From assembly GCA_016865035.1 (NCBI GenBank), contig CP018227.1, forward strand, positions 3,191,501 to 3,255,500: a DNA stretch of 64,000 nucleotides, written 5' to 3'. Of this stretch, positions 56,171 through 64,000 are shown in pieces; position 1 is the stretch's first letter; each line of letters opens with the position of its first letter. Position numbers and translations under genes: made by a program. This DNA comes from Kordiimonadales bacterium IMCC3096 (GTDB lineage: Bacteria > Pseudomonadota > Alphaproteobacteria > Minwuiales > Minwuiaceae). The notes beneath the pieces were generated by a model. The model was not told the origin of the DNA and made no database searches. It was given only the letters and a program-made list of their open reading frames with translations.

Positions 56171-57340
56171 TCAAAGTGTGCGGTGAAACATCTCCGGCGT
56201 CCTGTTCGCGGCGGCGAAACCAGGCAGGATGGTCTCACTGATTTCCGTCGGGCTGTAGGAAAGATGATCGGCAAGTGCTGCTGCAAAGACGTCCCGCAGA
56301 TCCCTGGTCGGACGCAGGTCCCGCGCCGCGACGCGGTCTGCCGGACGCAGGCCGGGCCAGTCAGCGATCATCCGCCCGCCCCGGACCGCTCCGCCCAGCA
56401 GCAGGGCCGAACCGCCGATGCCATGGTCCGAGCCCCCGGTTCCGTTCGGCTCCACTGTTCGACCGAATTCACTGGCGATCAGCACCACGGTCTGCGACCA
56501 GGCGTCGCCGAGCTTGGCCCGCAGCCGCGCGATCCCCTGATCCAGATCAGCGGAAAGTCGGTTCATGTGGAACAGCAGCGTGCCATGCATGTCCCAGCCG
56601 TCGCTGTCCATGGCAACGATACGTGGTCCGTCCGCGCGCGCCATCAACTGGCCGACCTGTTCCAGCAGACCGGCCATGCGACCGGAATTGGGGTCTCCGC
56701 CCATGCCGCCGGTCATTGCCTGCAACTCCCGCCCCTGTGGCAGCATCCTGGCCAGCAGCGGGTCATTGGCCCACAGTGGCACCAGACGGTCCACCAGTGT
56801 CGGGTCCGCGACCGGCAACTGTGACGGTGCCCAGGATCCGACAGGTGCCGCACCGCGCATGATCAGCGGCGTTCCCGCGCCAACCGACAGTCCGCGACGG
56901 GCGCTGTCCGGGCGCAGGGCAAGGGCGCGGTTGAGCCATCCGTCGGCGGAACCGTCGGGGCGGGCAAGCCCGCTCTCCAGTACGTTCTGCGCGTCGAAGT
57001 GACTCCGATCCTGATAGGGGGTGGAGATGGCATGAAATCCGATGAGTTGCTGCTGCTTCCAGAGTTCGCCGATGGTCGGCATGGCGCCGTGCAGGGAGAA
57101 GAAGCCGTCCAGCGGAAGCGTCGGAAAGGCGCTTAGTCTGCCGCGAATGTCCGCCAGATCCGGGTCGCCTGTTGGCGGAAGCATGCTCAGCCCATCCGCC
57201 CCGCCGCGCAGGATGATCATCAGGAAGCGCGGGTCCGGTCCTGTCGTGGCGAGTGATCGACCGGAAATGGAAGCCAGGGCCGAGGCACCGCTGAATTTCA
57301 GCAGCCTGCGGCGCGAGATATCGAAGCGGCGGTCCGGCAT
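56171..57340 (-). CDS. DUF1501 protein, Tat-exported
   Basis: A 389-residue protein with a twin-arginine signal (ISRRRLLKFSGASALA). Family landmarks are RFLMIILRGGADGLSMLPPTGDPDLADIRG at the start, IGFHAISTPYQDRSHFDAQNVLESG, and SEFGRTVEPNGTGGSDHGIGGSALLLGG near the end. DUF1501 proteins belong to the alkaline-phosphatase/sulfatase-like fold; some are thought to be periplasmic hydrolases. It follows the DUF1800 gene by 5 bases, the usual pairing. Confidence 0.92.
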   Translation of the reverse strand: MPDRRFDISRRRLLKFSGASALASISGRSLATTGPDPRFLMIILRGGADGLSMLPPTGDPDLADIRGRLSAFPTLPLDGFFSLHGAMPTIGELWKQQQLIGFHAISTPYQDRSHFDAQNVLESGLARPDGSADGWLNRALALRPDSARRGLSVGAGTPLIMRGAAPVGSWAPSQLPVADPTLVDRLVPLWANDPLLARMLPQGRELQAMTGGMGGDPNSGRMAGLLEQVGQLMARADGPRIVAMDSDGWDMHGTLLFHMNRLSADLDQGIARLRAKLGDAWSQTVVLIASEFGRTVEPNGTGGSDHGIGGSALLLGGAVRGGRMIADWPGLRPADRVAARDLRPTRDLRDVFAAALADHLSYSPTEISETILPGFAAANRTPEMFHRTL

Positions 57341-57345
57341 TGAGG

Positions 57346-58683
57346 TTATCTCCGTTGGAATTCAGGGGCCGAGAGCGCCAGCGCCAGCGCCTGACGCGGG
57401 CTCTCGGCCCGGCTGATCGCCATCATCGTGTCTTGGCCATACAACTCACCCATCATGTCCCTGGCCTGGATCATGGGGTCTTTCGGAAGGGGGGCCATCC
57501 GTTCCGCCATGGCGGCTCCGAAATCGACACGCCTGAGTGCCCGGTCCGGGGTGATCCAGGCCTCCGCCGTATCCGGCCAGCCCTTCGGTGACGGGGCCAT
57601 CCACGGGCGCTGTCCCAGTTCCACCAACGCATTCAGCACGCCACGGTTGGCCCCCTTCGCCCCGATACCGCGCAGGGCAGAGATGACAAGCTCGTCAGGT
57701 GTCTTCAGCTTGGTCAGGGGTATCCAGGCCGACTGTATTTCGATCAGGGCAAGAGCCATCTGTGTCAGATCGCCCTCTGTTTCGATGAACGTCCGGCTCA
57801 GGCGGGCGACAATCTCCGGCGCAGGCCGGTCCGAAACGAAATGGCGTGCGAGTTCCCTTGCAATGTTCCGGGCCGTTGCCGGATGAGCAGCGAGATCGCG
57901 CAAGGCCCGCTCTGCCTGGCCGATCCCGTCATCAGCATAGCCGACGCCCATGAGGTGACGGTCACCGGGCTCGTGGGCTGTTGCATGAAAATGGAACCCT
58001 CCACCCGACCCATGGCCGTCGGCGGGGCTGAGACTCCATCCGGTCAACATGAGAGCGAGTGACCGGACATCCGACTGCTCGTAGCCACCATCGACGCCCA
58101 GCGTATGCAGTTCAAGTACCTCCCGTGCCAGGTTCTCGTTCAGACCGCCGTCGCTGTAGCGTGCGGCGGGGGTGTTCGGGCCGAAGGACCTGGCGTTGTC
58201 GAGATAGAGGATCATGACGGGATGCTGGATGACGGCCAGTAGCAGATCTACGAACCGGCCGCCGACGTTGGGACGAATGGCTTCCCTCTCAAACCCACCT
58301 GCCAGACCGACGATCACGGGTTTCTTGCCGGTAACCGTGAAATGATCGGACCAGAAACGCACCCAGCGTTCGTGGAACGAAGTGGACGTGGTGACCGCCT
58401 GCCCGCTCCGGACAATGGCTTCGCGCACATACTGGGGACGATAGACATTCCGCAGCAGCGAGATCACGCCGGAGACGCCTTCACTGCGGATCGCGACCTG
58501 AAGCTGGCTGACCAGTTGATGCGAAGGTTCGAGAGAAGTCATCTCGGCGGAAACCGGGGCCGGGTTTGCAATCTGCGCCGCCAGCCAGCCCCGTGGATCG
58601 GACAGGGCGTCGCTGATCTCGTTCGGTCGGGCACCCATCCCAAACCGGACGGTCGCTATGGCTGCCTCCATCTGTCGGTTCAT
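57346..58683 (-). CDS. DUF1800 protein
   Basis: A 445-residue protein of the DUF1800 family. Landmarks include VRFWSDHFTV near residue 110, GLNENLAREVLELHTLGVDGGYEQSDVRSLALMLTGW, and a C-terminal DRALRRVDFGAAMAERM segment. No signal peptide is clear, so it may be exported with its Tat-bearing partner DUF1501. ATG at 58681-58683. The DUF1800-DUF1501 pair is widespread, but its function is not firmly known. Confidence 0.92.
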   Translation of the reverse strand: MNRQMEAAIATVRFGMGARPNEISDALSDPRGWLAAQIANPAPVSAEMTSLEPSHQLVSQLQVAIRSEGVSGVISLLRNVYRPQYVREAIVRSGQAVTTSTSFHERWVRFWSDHFTVTGKKPVIVGLAGGFEREAIRPNVGGRFVDLLLAVIQHPVMILYLDNARSFGPNTPAARYSDGGLNENLAREVLELHTLGVDGGYEQSDVRSLALMLTGWSLSPADGHGSGGGFHFHATAHEPGDRHLMGVGYADDGIGQAERALRDLAAHPATARNIARELARHFVSDRPAPEIVARLSRTFIETEGDLTQMALALIEIQSAWIPLTKLKTPDELVISALRGIGAKGANRGVLNALVELGQRPWMAPSPKGWPDTAEAWITPDRALRRVDFGAAMAERMAPLPKDPMIQARDMMGELYGQDTMMAISRAESPRQALALALSAPEFQRR

Positions 58684-58792
58684 CTACCGCGCTCCAGCAA
58701 ACGCTCTTCACATCTTGCGGATGCTACCATGCTACCGGCCAGGGTATCGTTACCGATTGCAACGCCGTGCAACTGCTGCCGGAATGGCGCGC

Positions 58793-59647
58793 ATGAGCTT
58801 CGTGACCCGTTTTGCGCCCAGCCCGACCGGATACCTGCATGTCGGGCACGCCCTGTCCGCCGTGCTGGCGCATGATCGGGCACGGGCGGTCGACGGACAG
58901 TTCCTGTTGCGGATCGAGGATATCGACCACACCCGGTGCCGCCCCGAGTTCGTCCACGCCATCCTGGCTGATCTCGGGTCCCTGGGCCTCACCTGGGAGG
59001 GACCGGTCTGGCATCAGTCCAACAGGATGCGCACCTATGCCACGGTGCTGGAACACCTGCAGGCGAGGGAACTCGTCTATCCCTGTTTCTGCACCCGGCG
59101 ACAGGTGGCCGAGGCCTCGCCGGGGAAGGGCTTCGACGGGCTGATCTATGGCGGCACCTGCGCCGGGCTTGGCCCGTCCGAGATCGATGCGCGGCTGGCC
59201 GACGGTGCGGTGCCCGCCTGGCGGTTGCGTCTACGGCATGCGCTTGGCCTGACCGGTCCGGTCACATGGCAGGACGAACAGGCCGGCCTGCAGCGCTGGG
59301 CGGGCGAGGGGCTGGGCGACGTGGTGCTGGCCCGCCGCGACATCGGCACCAGTTATCATCTTGCCGTGACCGTGGATGACGCCGCCCAGGGCATTACCCA
59401 TGTCATCAGGGGACGTGACCTGTTCCATCAGACATCCGTCCATGTTCTGTTGCAGAAACTTCTTGATCTGCCGAGGCCACATTATCTTCATCATCGGCTG
59501 GTACAGGACGTGCGGGGACGCAAGCTGTCGAAATCGGAAGGTGTTCGCAGCCTGCGCGACATTTTTGCGGATGGGACCGATGCAGTCTCCCTTGTAGGGC
59601 ATCTGCGGTCCATGATTGCGGGTGCAAGCCCGTGGGACAGTATCTAG
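58793..59647 (+). CDS. gluQ: Glutamyl-Q tRNA(Asp) synthetase
   Basis: A 284-residue truncated glutamyl-tRNA synthetase that attaches glutamate to queuosine of tRNA-Asp. It has the class I HIGH box (RFAPSPTGYLHVGH), the KLSKS box late in the protein, and a zinc site formed by CFC...YGGTC. The anticodon-binding domain of true GluRS is missing, as expected. ATG at 58793 starts MSFVTRFAPSP; upstream ATGs give no family-like extension. The DUF2062 gene follows after 34 bases. Confidence 0.94.
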   Translation: MSFVTRFAPSPTGYLHVGHALSAVLAHDRARAVDGQFLLRIEDIDHTRCRPEFVHAILADLGSLGLTWEGPVWHQSNRMRTYATVLEHLQARELVYPCFCTRRQVAEASPGKGFDGLIYGGTCAGLGPSEIDARLADGAVPAWRLRLRHALGLTGPVTWQDEQAGLQRWAGEGLGDVVLARRDIGTSYHLAVTVDDAAQGITHVIRGRDLFHQTSVHVLLQKLLDLPRPHYLHHRLVQDVRGRKLSKSEGVRSLRDIFADGTDAVSLVGHLRSMIAGASPWDSI

Positions 59648-59681
59648 TTTTGCGGGCCTTTTCGTTGGCCCCAGGGGAAAT

Positions 59682-60338
59682 GTGACGGTGAATGAACCCT
59701 CACGCGAGAGACGTGGACTGGTAACGAACCTGGGTCGGTTGACCCGGATGAGACTGATCGTGCCCCTGAAACGCGGACAGGCGCCGGCCGAACATGTCGC
59801 CCGTGGCGTCGCGGTCGGGCTGGCTGTTGCCTTCACGCCGACTGTGGGCGTGCAACTCGTTCTGGTGCTGTTGATCTGGATGCTGGCGAAGGCCGCCGGG
59901 CCAAGGTTCCACTTTCACGCGATCTCTGCCTTTGCATGGGTCTGGATCACCAACATCTTCACCATCGGACCGATCTATTATGGCTTCCTGCTGACCGGCC
60001 AGCTCATGCTTGGGCGGTTTGACGAGCTTGGCGGGATCGGACTGGATCAGTTCACCGCGCAACTGACGGCAATCGCCTCGGCGGACACCGGCTTTGTCGA
60101 GGCGCTCTGGGTTGGCACGCTGACGCTGTTCGATATCTGGGGCATCCCGCTGTTCCTGGGCTCGGTGCCCTGGGCCATATTCTTTTCCTGGATCGGCTAC
60201 GTCTGGTCGAAGCGCTTCATCGAGAGGTTCCGAGCCCGTCGCGCCCAGCGTCAGAAGATGACGCGGGAGAAGCGTGGCAGCCGCTTCAGGCGAACCAGCG
60301 CAGGGGGCACCGGACAGACGGAACAGCCCAGGATCTAA
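59682..60338 (+). CDS. DUF2062 membrane protein
   Basis: A 218-residue protein with the DUF2062 core: PAEHVARGVAVGLAVAFTPTVGVQLVLVLLIW, then FHAISAFAWVWITNIFTIGPIYYGFLLTGQLML and a final hydrophobic segment before a basic tail. GTG at 59682 with AGGGGAA upstream is used; GTG at 59688 is an alternative. About four membrane segments are seen. Function unknown. Confidence 0.87.
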   Translation: MTVNEPSRERRGLVTNLGRLTRMRLIVPLKRGQAPAEHVARGVAVGLAVAFTPTVGVQLVLVLLIWMLAKAAGPRFHFHAISAFAWVWITNIFTIGPIYYGFLLTGQLMLGRFDELGGIGLDQFTAQLTAIASADTGFVEALWVGTLTLFDIWGIPLFLGSVPWAIFFSWIGYVWSKRFIERFRARRAQRQKMTREKRGSRFRRTSAGGTGQTEQPRI

Positions 60339-60362
60339 GTGTCCCGAGGGCTGTGCCTGGCG

Positions 60363-61169
60363 TCAGTCGTCTGATCGCATTTCCGGCAGGATCGAGAGCG
60401 CAACGATCCGGGCGTCGCTGCGCGTGATGCCCGCACGCATGCGCGGGTGATAGAGCATGCGCAGCATGGTGTGATCCAGCTCCGTCAGATGCGCATGCGG
60501 GCTGTCGATCGCCAAGGTTGACGGCTGATCACCGGGCAGTGCGAACGGCAGGCCCATGATCCGCGACAGTTGCGAGACGATGCAGGCATGGGCGACCGGC
60601 GCCATCCTGTCTATCGGGATGAAGACGATTGCCTCCGCCAGGTGGGTGCCGCGCGCATTGACCTGCCCGGCGCAGACCGCGCCGGCGGCCCTGTAGCCCG
60701 ACAACAGGCTGTCGCGCCGGCTGTCGGAGGCGACGAAGCGGTCCAGCAGATCATTGTAGTGTCCGTCCAGCACCTCATCGAAGCGCGGTACGAAGGCGAT
60801 GATCACATCCGCGCCGATCCCCTGCGTCGTGCTGATCTGAAGTCCGGTCAGCGCTGCCAGGCGTTCAATCTGCGCCTCCGTCCATTGCCGGAACCGGGCA
60901 GGCGCGTCACCTGTCATCCGAACGGTGACCGGTTTGTCGTTCGACCAGCGGTAGAGGTGTGGATCGGGACGGTCGGCCGGACCGAAGGCAGCCGTGTCGA
61001 AGGCATCGAGAATCTGTGTGCCGCTCAACGACGCGGTTCCTGCCGTGTCCTGGGCCTGTACCTGGAGCGAGAGCGCCGCCAGTAACACGACAGCCGTGGA
61101 GACCGGGACCAGCAGCCGATCCAGAAGGCGCCCGGGCATCCGAAGAATGTTTGAAACCAGTACCAACAT
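60363..61169 (-). CDS. DUF2927 secreted protein
   Basis: A 268-residue protein with an N-terminal signal (LLVPVSTAVVLLAALSLQVQAQD). The mature part, with WSNDKPVTVRMTGDAPARFRQWTEAQIERLAALTGLQIS, VCAGQV and HACIVSQLSRIMGLP, fits the DUF2927 family, which has weak protease-like features. ATG at 61167-61169 is used; ATG at 61139 is nearer to the signal and also possible. It is divergent from pyrB across 146 bases and converges on the DUF2062 gene. Confidence 0.75.
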   Translation of the reverse strand: MLVLVSNILRMPGRLLDRLLVPVSTAVVLLAALSLQVQAQDTAGTASLSGTQILDAFDTAAFGPADRPDPHLYRWSNDKPVTVRMTGDAPARFRQWTEAQIERLAALTGLQISTTQGIGADVIIAFVPRFDEVLDGHYNDLLDRFVASDSRRDSLLSGYRAAGAVCAGQVNARGTHLAEAIVFIPIDRMAPVAHACIVSQLSRIMGLPFALPGDQPSTLAIDSPHAHLTELDHTMLRMLYHPRMRAGITRSDARIVALSILPEMRSDD

Positions 61170-61315
61170 GACCTGACCGTCACCCCACTCCTGACGATTC
61201 GCGCTCCATTCTAGCGGTCGTGTGACGGCGCCGACAGCGCGAAACCGTTCGGGATTCCGGGTGCATGGCGGATAGGGCTTGCACGATCCCTGTTCGTGCC
61301 TATTGTTCGCCGCCG

Positions 61316-62290
61316 ATGAAAGCACCGGACGCCTTACCCGATCTTCCTTTCCCCCATCGGCACCTTTTGGGGATGCAGGAGCTTTCCCGTTCCGACATCC
61401 AGTGCATCCTTGACCTGTCGGAGCAGTTCATCGAACTGAACCGGCAGGACAACAAGAAGCTGCGCGATCTTCAGGGCCGGACTCAGATCAACCTGTTCTT
61501 CGAGAACTCGACCCGGACCCGGACGTCCTTCGAACTGGCTGGCAAGCGGCTGGGCGCGGACACCATCAACATGTCCGTCGAGGCCTCGTCGACCAAGAAG
61601 GGCGAGACCCTGATCGACACCGCCATGACACTGAACGCGATGCACCCGGATGTGCTGGTGGTCCGCCATCCGGACTCCGGCGCGGTCGCGCTGCTGTCGC
61701 AGAAGGTGGATTGCGCGGTGGTCAACGGCGGTGACGGCCAGCACGAGCATCCGACCCAGGCTCTGCTGGACGCGCTGACCATCCGGCGCAGACTCAACCG
61801 GCTGGAGGGGCTGACGGTCGCCATCGCCGGCGACGTCATGCACAGCCGCGTTGCACGATCGAACATCTACCTGCTGAACACGATGGGCGCGCGGGTGCGG
61901 GTCATCGCCCCGCCGACCCTGCTGCCCAGCGGGATCGAGCGTCTGGGTGTCGAGGCCTTCACCGACATGCGGCGCGGGCTGCGCGATGTCGACGTGGTCA
62001 TGATGCTGCGCCTGCAGCGGGAGCGGATGCAGGGGTCCTTCCTGCCCTCCGTCCGCGAGTACTATCATTTCTATGGCCTGGATCACGAGAAGCTGTCGCA
62101 CGCCAAGCCCGATGCGCTGATCATGCATCCGGGACCGATGAACCGGGGTGTGGAGATCGATACCGAGGTCGCGGACGATATCCACCGCAGTGTGATCCGG
62201 GAGCAGGTCGAGATGGGTGTGGCAGTTCGAATGGCCGTGTTGCGCCTTCTGGTCGCCGGAGGCGGAAACGGGAATGGTGGCGATGCCTGA
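61316..62290 (+). CDS. pyrB: Aspartate carbamoyltransferase catalytic chain
   Basis: A 324-residue ATCase that joins carbamoyl phosphate and aspartate, the second step of pyrimidine synthesis. The carbamoyl-phosphate motif [20 protein letters not shown] and [11 protein letters not shown] are clear, and [12 protein letters not shown] near the end is the aspartate-side motif. ATG at 61316 starts MKAPDALPD; the upstream open frame has no similarity. It overlaps the pyrC' start by 8 bases, so the two chains are translated together. Confidence 0.96.
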   Translation: MKAPDALPDLPFPHRHLLGMQELSRSDIQCILDLSEQFIELNRQDNKKLRDLQGRTQINLFFENSTRTRTSFELAGKRLGADTINMSVEASSTKKGETLIDTAMTLNAMHPDVLVVRHPDSGAVALLSQKVDCAVVNGGDGQHEHPTQALLDALTIRRRLNRLEGLTVAIAGDVMHSRVARSNIYLLNTMGARVRVIAPPTLLPSGIERLGVEAFTDMRRGLRDVDVVMMLRLQRERMQGSFLPSVREYYHFYGLDHEKLSHAKPDALIMHPGPMNRGVEIDTEVADDIHRSVIREQVEMGVAVRMAVLRLLVAGGGNGNGGDA

Positions 62291-63587
62291 GCAACGCCTG
62301 GCATATCTGAACGCCCGCCTGCTCGACCCCGCCAGTGGCCGTGACGAGGTTGGTCATGTCCTGATCGAGGATGGGCTGATCGCGGCTGTTGGTCCCGACA
62401 TCTTCCCCAACCGGGTACCCGACAGGACGGAAGTGATCGATCTGGATGGCCTGTGCCTGGCGCCCGGCCTGGTGGACATGCACGCGCGGATCGGGGAGCC
62501 GGGGGCGGAGCACAAGGAAAGCTTCGAGAGTGCAGCCGCCGCGGCCCGTGCCGGGGGCGTGACGACGCTGTGCACCCTGCCGAACACGGAGCCCGTGATC
62601 GATAACGTGGCGCTGGTCGAATATGTGCATCGGCGCGCCAACGAAGGCTCCGATGTCCACATCCGTCCCTTCGCCGCCGCGACCCAGGGACTGAACGGCA
62701 AGCAGTTGACGGAATTCGGCCTGTTGCAGGCAGCCGGTGCGGTGGCCTTCACGGACGGCGACCGGGCCATTGCCGATGCCACCGTGATGCGCCGGGCACT
62801 GAGCTATTCGACGGCCTTCGACGTGCTGATCGTGCAGCATGTGGAGGAACCGTCGCTGGCCCGCAACGGCGCGATGAACGAAGGTGAACTGGCCACCCGG
62901 CTGGGGCTGAAGGGTATCCCGACAGCCGCGGAGACGATCATGCTGGAGCGTGACATCCGCCTGGTGGAAATCACGGGTGCCCGCTATCACGCCGCGCATC
63001 TGACGACCGCAAAGGCACTCGACGCCATGCGCCGGGCGAAGGCGGAAGGCCTGCCGGTGTCCTGCGGGACAGCGCCGCATTACTTCGCCCTGAACGAGAA
63101 TGAGGTCAACGGCTACCGGACCTTTGCCAAGGTCTCGCCGCCTCTGCGTTCGGAGGATGACCGCCGCGCGGTGGTGGAGGCCATTCGCGACGGGACCATC
63201 GACGTGATCTCGTCGGGACATGCGCCGGAGGACCCGGAGGCCAAGCGTCAGCCGTTCGAGCAGGCGGCCTTCGGTGCCGCGGGGCTGGAAACCATGCTGG
63301 CGCTGGGGCTGCAGCTGCACATGAGCGAGGATGTGCCGCTGCTTTCCGTGCTGGCCTGCATGACCTGCAATCCGGCGCGCCTGCTGGGTCTGGACTGTGG
63401 TATCCTGCAGGCGGGCCACCCGGCGGATCTGGTGATCTTCGATCCCGGTGCGCCCTGGGTCGTCGACAGCAAGAAGTTCCGTTCCAAGTCCAAGAATTCG
63501 CCCTTTGACGAGCGGCCCATGCAGGGCCACGCTGTCCGCACCGTCGTGGAAGGCCGGACGGTATTCGTGCGGCGGGTGGAACGGTGA
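62283..63587 (+). CDS. pyrC: Dihydroorotase-like protein (PyrC'), probably inactive
   Basis: A 434-residue dihydroorotase homologue. Normal type I enzymes read DxHxHxRxPG at the first metal site; here it is [10 protein letters not shown], so the second His (now Arg69) is lost. The catalytic Asp of the TDHAPH motif is Gly312 in SSGHAPED. This is the pattern of the inactive PyrC' of Pseudomonas and many alphaproteobacteria, which holds PyrB together as a dodecamer. ATG at 62283 is used; ATG 62274 is possible. A working dihydroorotase must lie elsewhere. Confidence 0.88.
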   Translation: MPEQRLAYLNARLLDPASGRDEVGHVLIEDGLIAAVGPDIFPNRVPDRTEVIDLDGLCLAPGLVDMHARIGEPGAEHKESFESAAAAARAGGVTTLCTLPNTEPVIDNVALVEYVHRRANEGSDVHIRPFAAATQGLNGKQLTEFGLLQAAGAVAFTDGDRAIADATVMRRALSYSTAFDVLIVQHVEEPSLARNGAMNEGELATRLGLKGIPTAAETIMLERDIRLVEITGARYHAAHLTTAKALDAMRRAKAEGLPVSCGTAPHYFALNENEVNGYRTFAKVSPPLRSEDDRRAVVEAIRDGTIDVISSGHAPEDPEAKRQPFEQAAFGAAGLETMLALGLQLHMSEDVPLLSVLACMTCNPARLLGLDCGILQAGHPADLVIFDPGAPWVVDSKKFRSKSKNSPFDERPMQGHAVRTVVEGRTVFVRRVER

Positions 63588-63600
63588 TGGGGGCTGCGCC

Positions 63601-63822
63601 ATGTGGATGAAGATACTGATCCTGGTCGCAGTGGTGGCCGTCGTCATCTACGGCTTCCGCGCCATTGGCGGCAAACGGAGCAGCCGGTCGGGGACCAGTG
63701 ACACGTCTGGCCAGACGCCGGCCAGGGAAAATGCCGTCAATCTGATCCAGTGCGGCAATTGCGGCGCCTATACGCCGGAGGGCAAGTCCTGCAGCAGTTG
63801 CGGCAAGAATACGTCAGGCTGA
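63601..63822 (+). CDS. Small membrane protein with C-terminal zinc ribbon (PP0621-like)
   Basis: A 73-residue protein. Residues 4-18 (KILILVAVVAVVIYGF) form one membrane segment; the C-terminus has CGNCGAYTPEGKSCSSCG, four cysteines that would bind zinc. This resembles the PP0621 family of small proteins. ATG at 63601 with GGGGG upstream, 13 bases after the pyrC' stop, so it may share that transcript. Function unknown. Confidence 0.72.
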   Translation: MWMKILILVAVVAVVIYGFRAIGGKRSSRSGTSDTSGQTPARENAVNLIQCGNCGAYTPEGKSCSSCGKNTSG

Positions 63823-64000
63823 TTCCGGCGGTTCCGCGACAAGTTCATTTGTACGCTTGGCGGCGTGGAACAGGACCACGCGCAGGTTGCCGCTCTTCAT
63901 CGCGTCGGAGCGACGCTGCCAGTGGTCGACGATCCGCACCAGTTCCTGCAGCATCGTTGGCTGTTCGATATAGGATGCCATGGTCTCGACCGCGCGCTGC
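63814..64000 (-). CDS. C-terminal part of an unknown gene (cut by window edge)
   Basis: A leftward frame is open from the right edge to a TGA at 63814-63816, giving 62 residues (ending VVLFHAAKRTNELVAEPPES) without family match. Codon use resembles that of the neighbouring genes, and it overlaps the 3' end of the zinc-ribbon gene by 9 bases in a convergent arrangement. The start lies outside the window. Confidence 0.5.
   Translation of the reverse strand, partial: QRAVETMASYIEQPTMLQELVRIVDHWQRRSDAMKSGNLRVVLFHAAKRTNELVAEPPESA

Noticed and set aside
56106-56174. TTG at 56174 as the start of the gene after DUF1501
   Set aside because: The added 23 residues look non-coding (rare codon, no similarity to the conserved start) although the TTGA overlap is attractive; kept as an alternative.

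Overview
The window is GC-rich, densely packed bacterial chromosome. Nearly every base lies in a gene and no gene-free stretch exceeds about 200 bases. The gene content points to an alphaproteobacterium, probably a Rhodospirillales-like aerobic heterotroph: pyrB is followed by a degenerate dihydroorotase of the PyrC' type, there is a GluQ tRNA-modifying enzyme, a DUF2062 protein, Tat-exported DUF1501/DUF1800 proteins, and many acyl-CoA dehydrogenases, CoA ligases and CoA transferases. The assignment comes from gene families only. No rRNA, tRNA, CRISPR array, insertion sequence or prophage was seen.

Positions 1-9400: the start of an alpha/beta hydrolase (cut by the left edge) with a small unknown partner; a PLP-dependent trans-sulfuration enzyme coupled to a glutathione transferase; and a leftward catabolic cluster, two-subunit molybdenum hydroxylase (IorBA type), cyclase-family hydrolase and acyl-CoA ligase. 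A TetR regulator is transcribed away from the cluster across an AT-rich gap with a direct repeat. Positions 9500-19000: a two-gene acyl-CoA dehydrogenase; divergent oxyR and katG; a TetR regulator divergent from an SDR-like protein and a DUF1772 membrane protein across a nested palindrome; and an ABC exporter.

Positions 19000-31700: an ABC-F ATPase overlapping a membrane-bound PP2C-type phosphatase, an MFS transporter, a FabG-like reductase, three translationally coupled envelope proteins that look like tandem paralogues of an unrecognised family, a SixA-type phosphatase, and ppk-ppx for polyphosphate turnover. Positions 31700-41200: RNase D with a TSUP permease, aspS, a ParDE-type toxin-antitoxin pair, an MFS transporter, a peroxiredoxin, a class III CoA transferase and a TPR protein with a glycosyltransferase-like C-terminus.

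Positions 41200-53100: a coupled flavin monooxygenase/MFS/ChaC-like operon, DUF924 and MliC-like genes, two acyl-CoA dehydrogenases, a LysR regulator facing a small Arg-rich protein across a perfect dyad, and a probable Fur-controlled ferric iron ABC system (binding protein plus fused permease, no ATPase nearby) followed by a soluble hybrid histidine kinase. Positions 53100-64000: a DMT permease with a methyltransferase, a DUF1800/DUF1501/unknown operon, gluQ, DUF2062 and DUF2927 genes, pyrB-pyrC' with a small zinc-ribbon membrane protein, and a partial gene at the right edge. Recurring themes are acyl-CoA and xenobiotic catabolism, oxidative-stress defence, and many close-packed operons with ATGA or TTGA stop/start overlaps.
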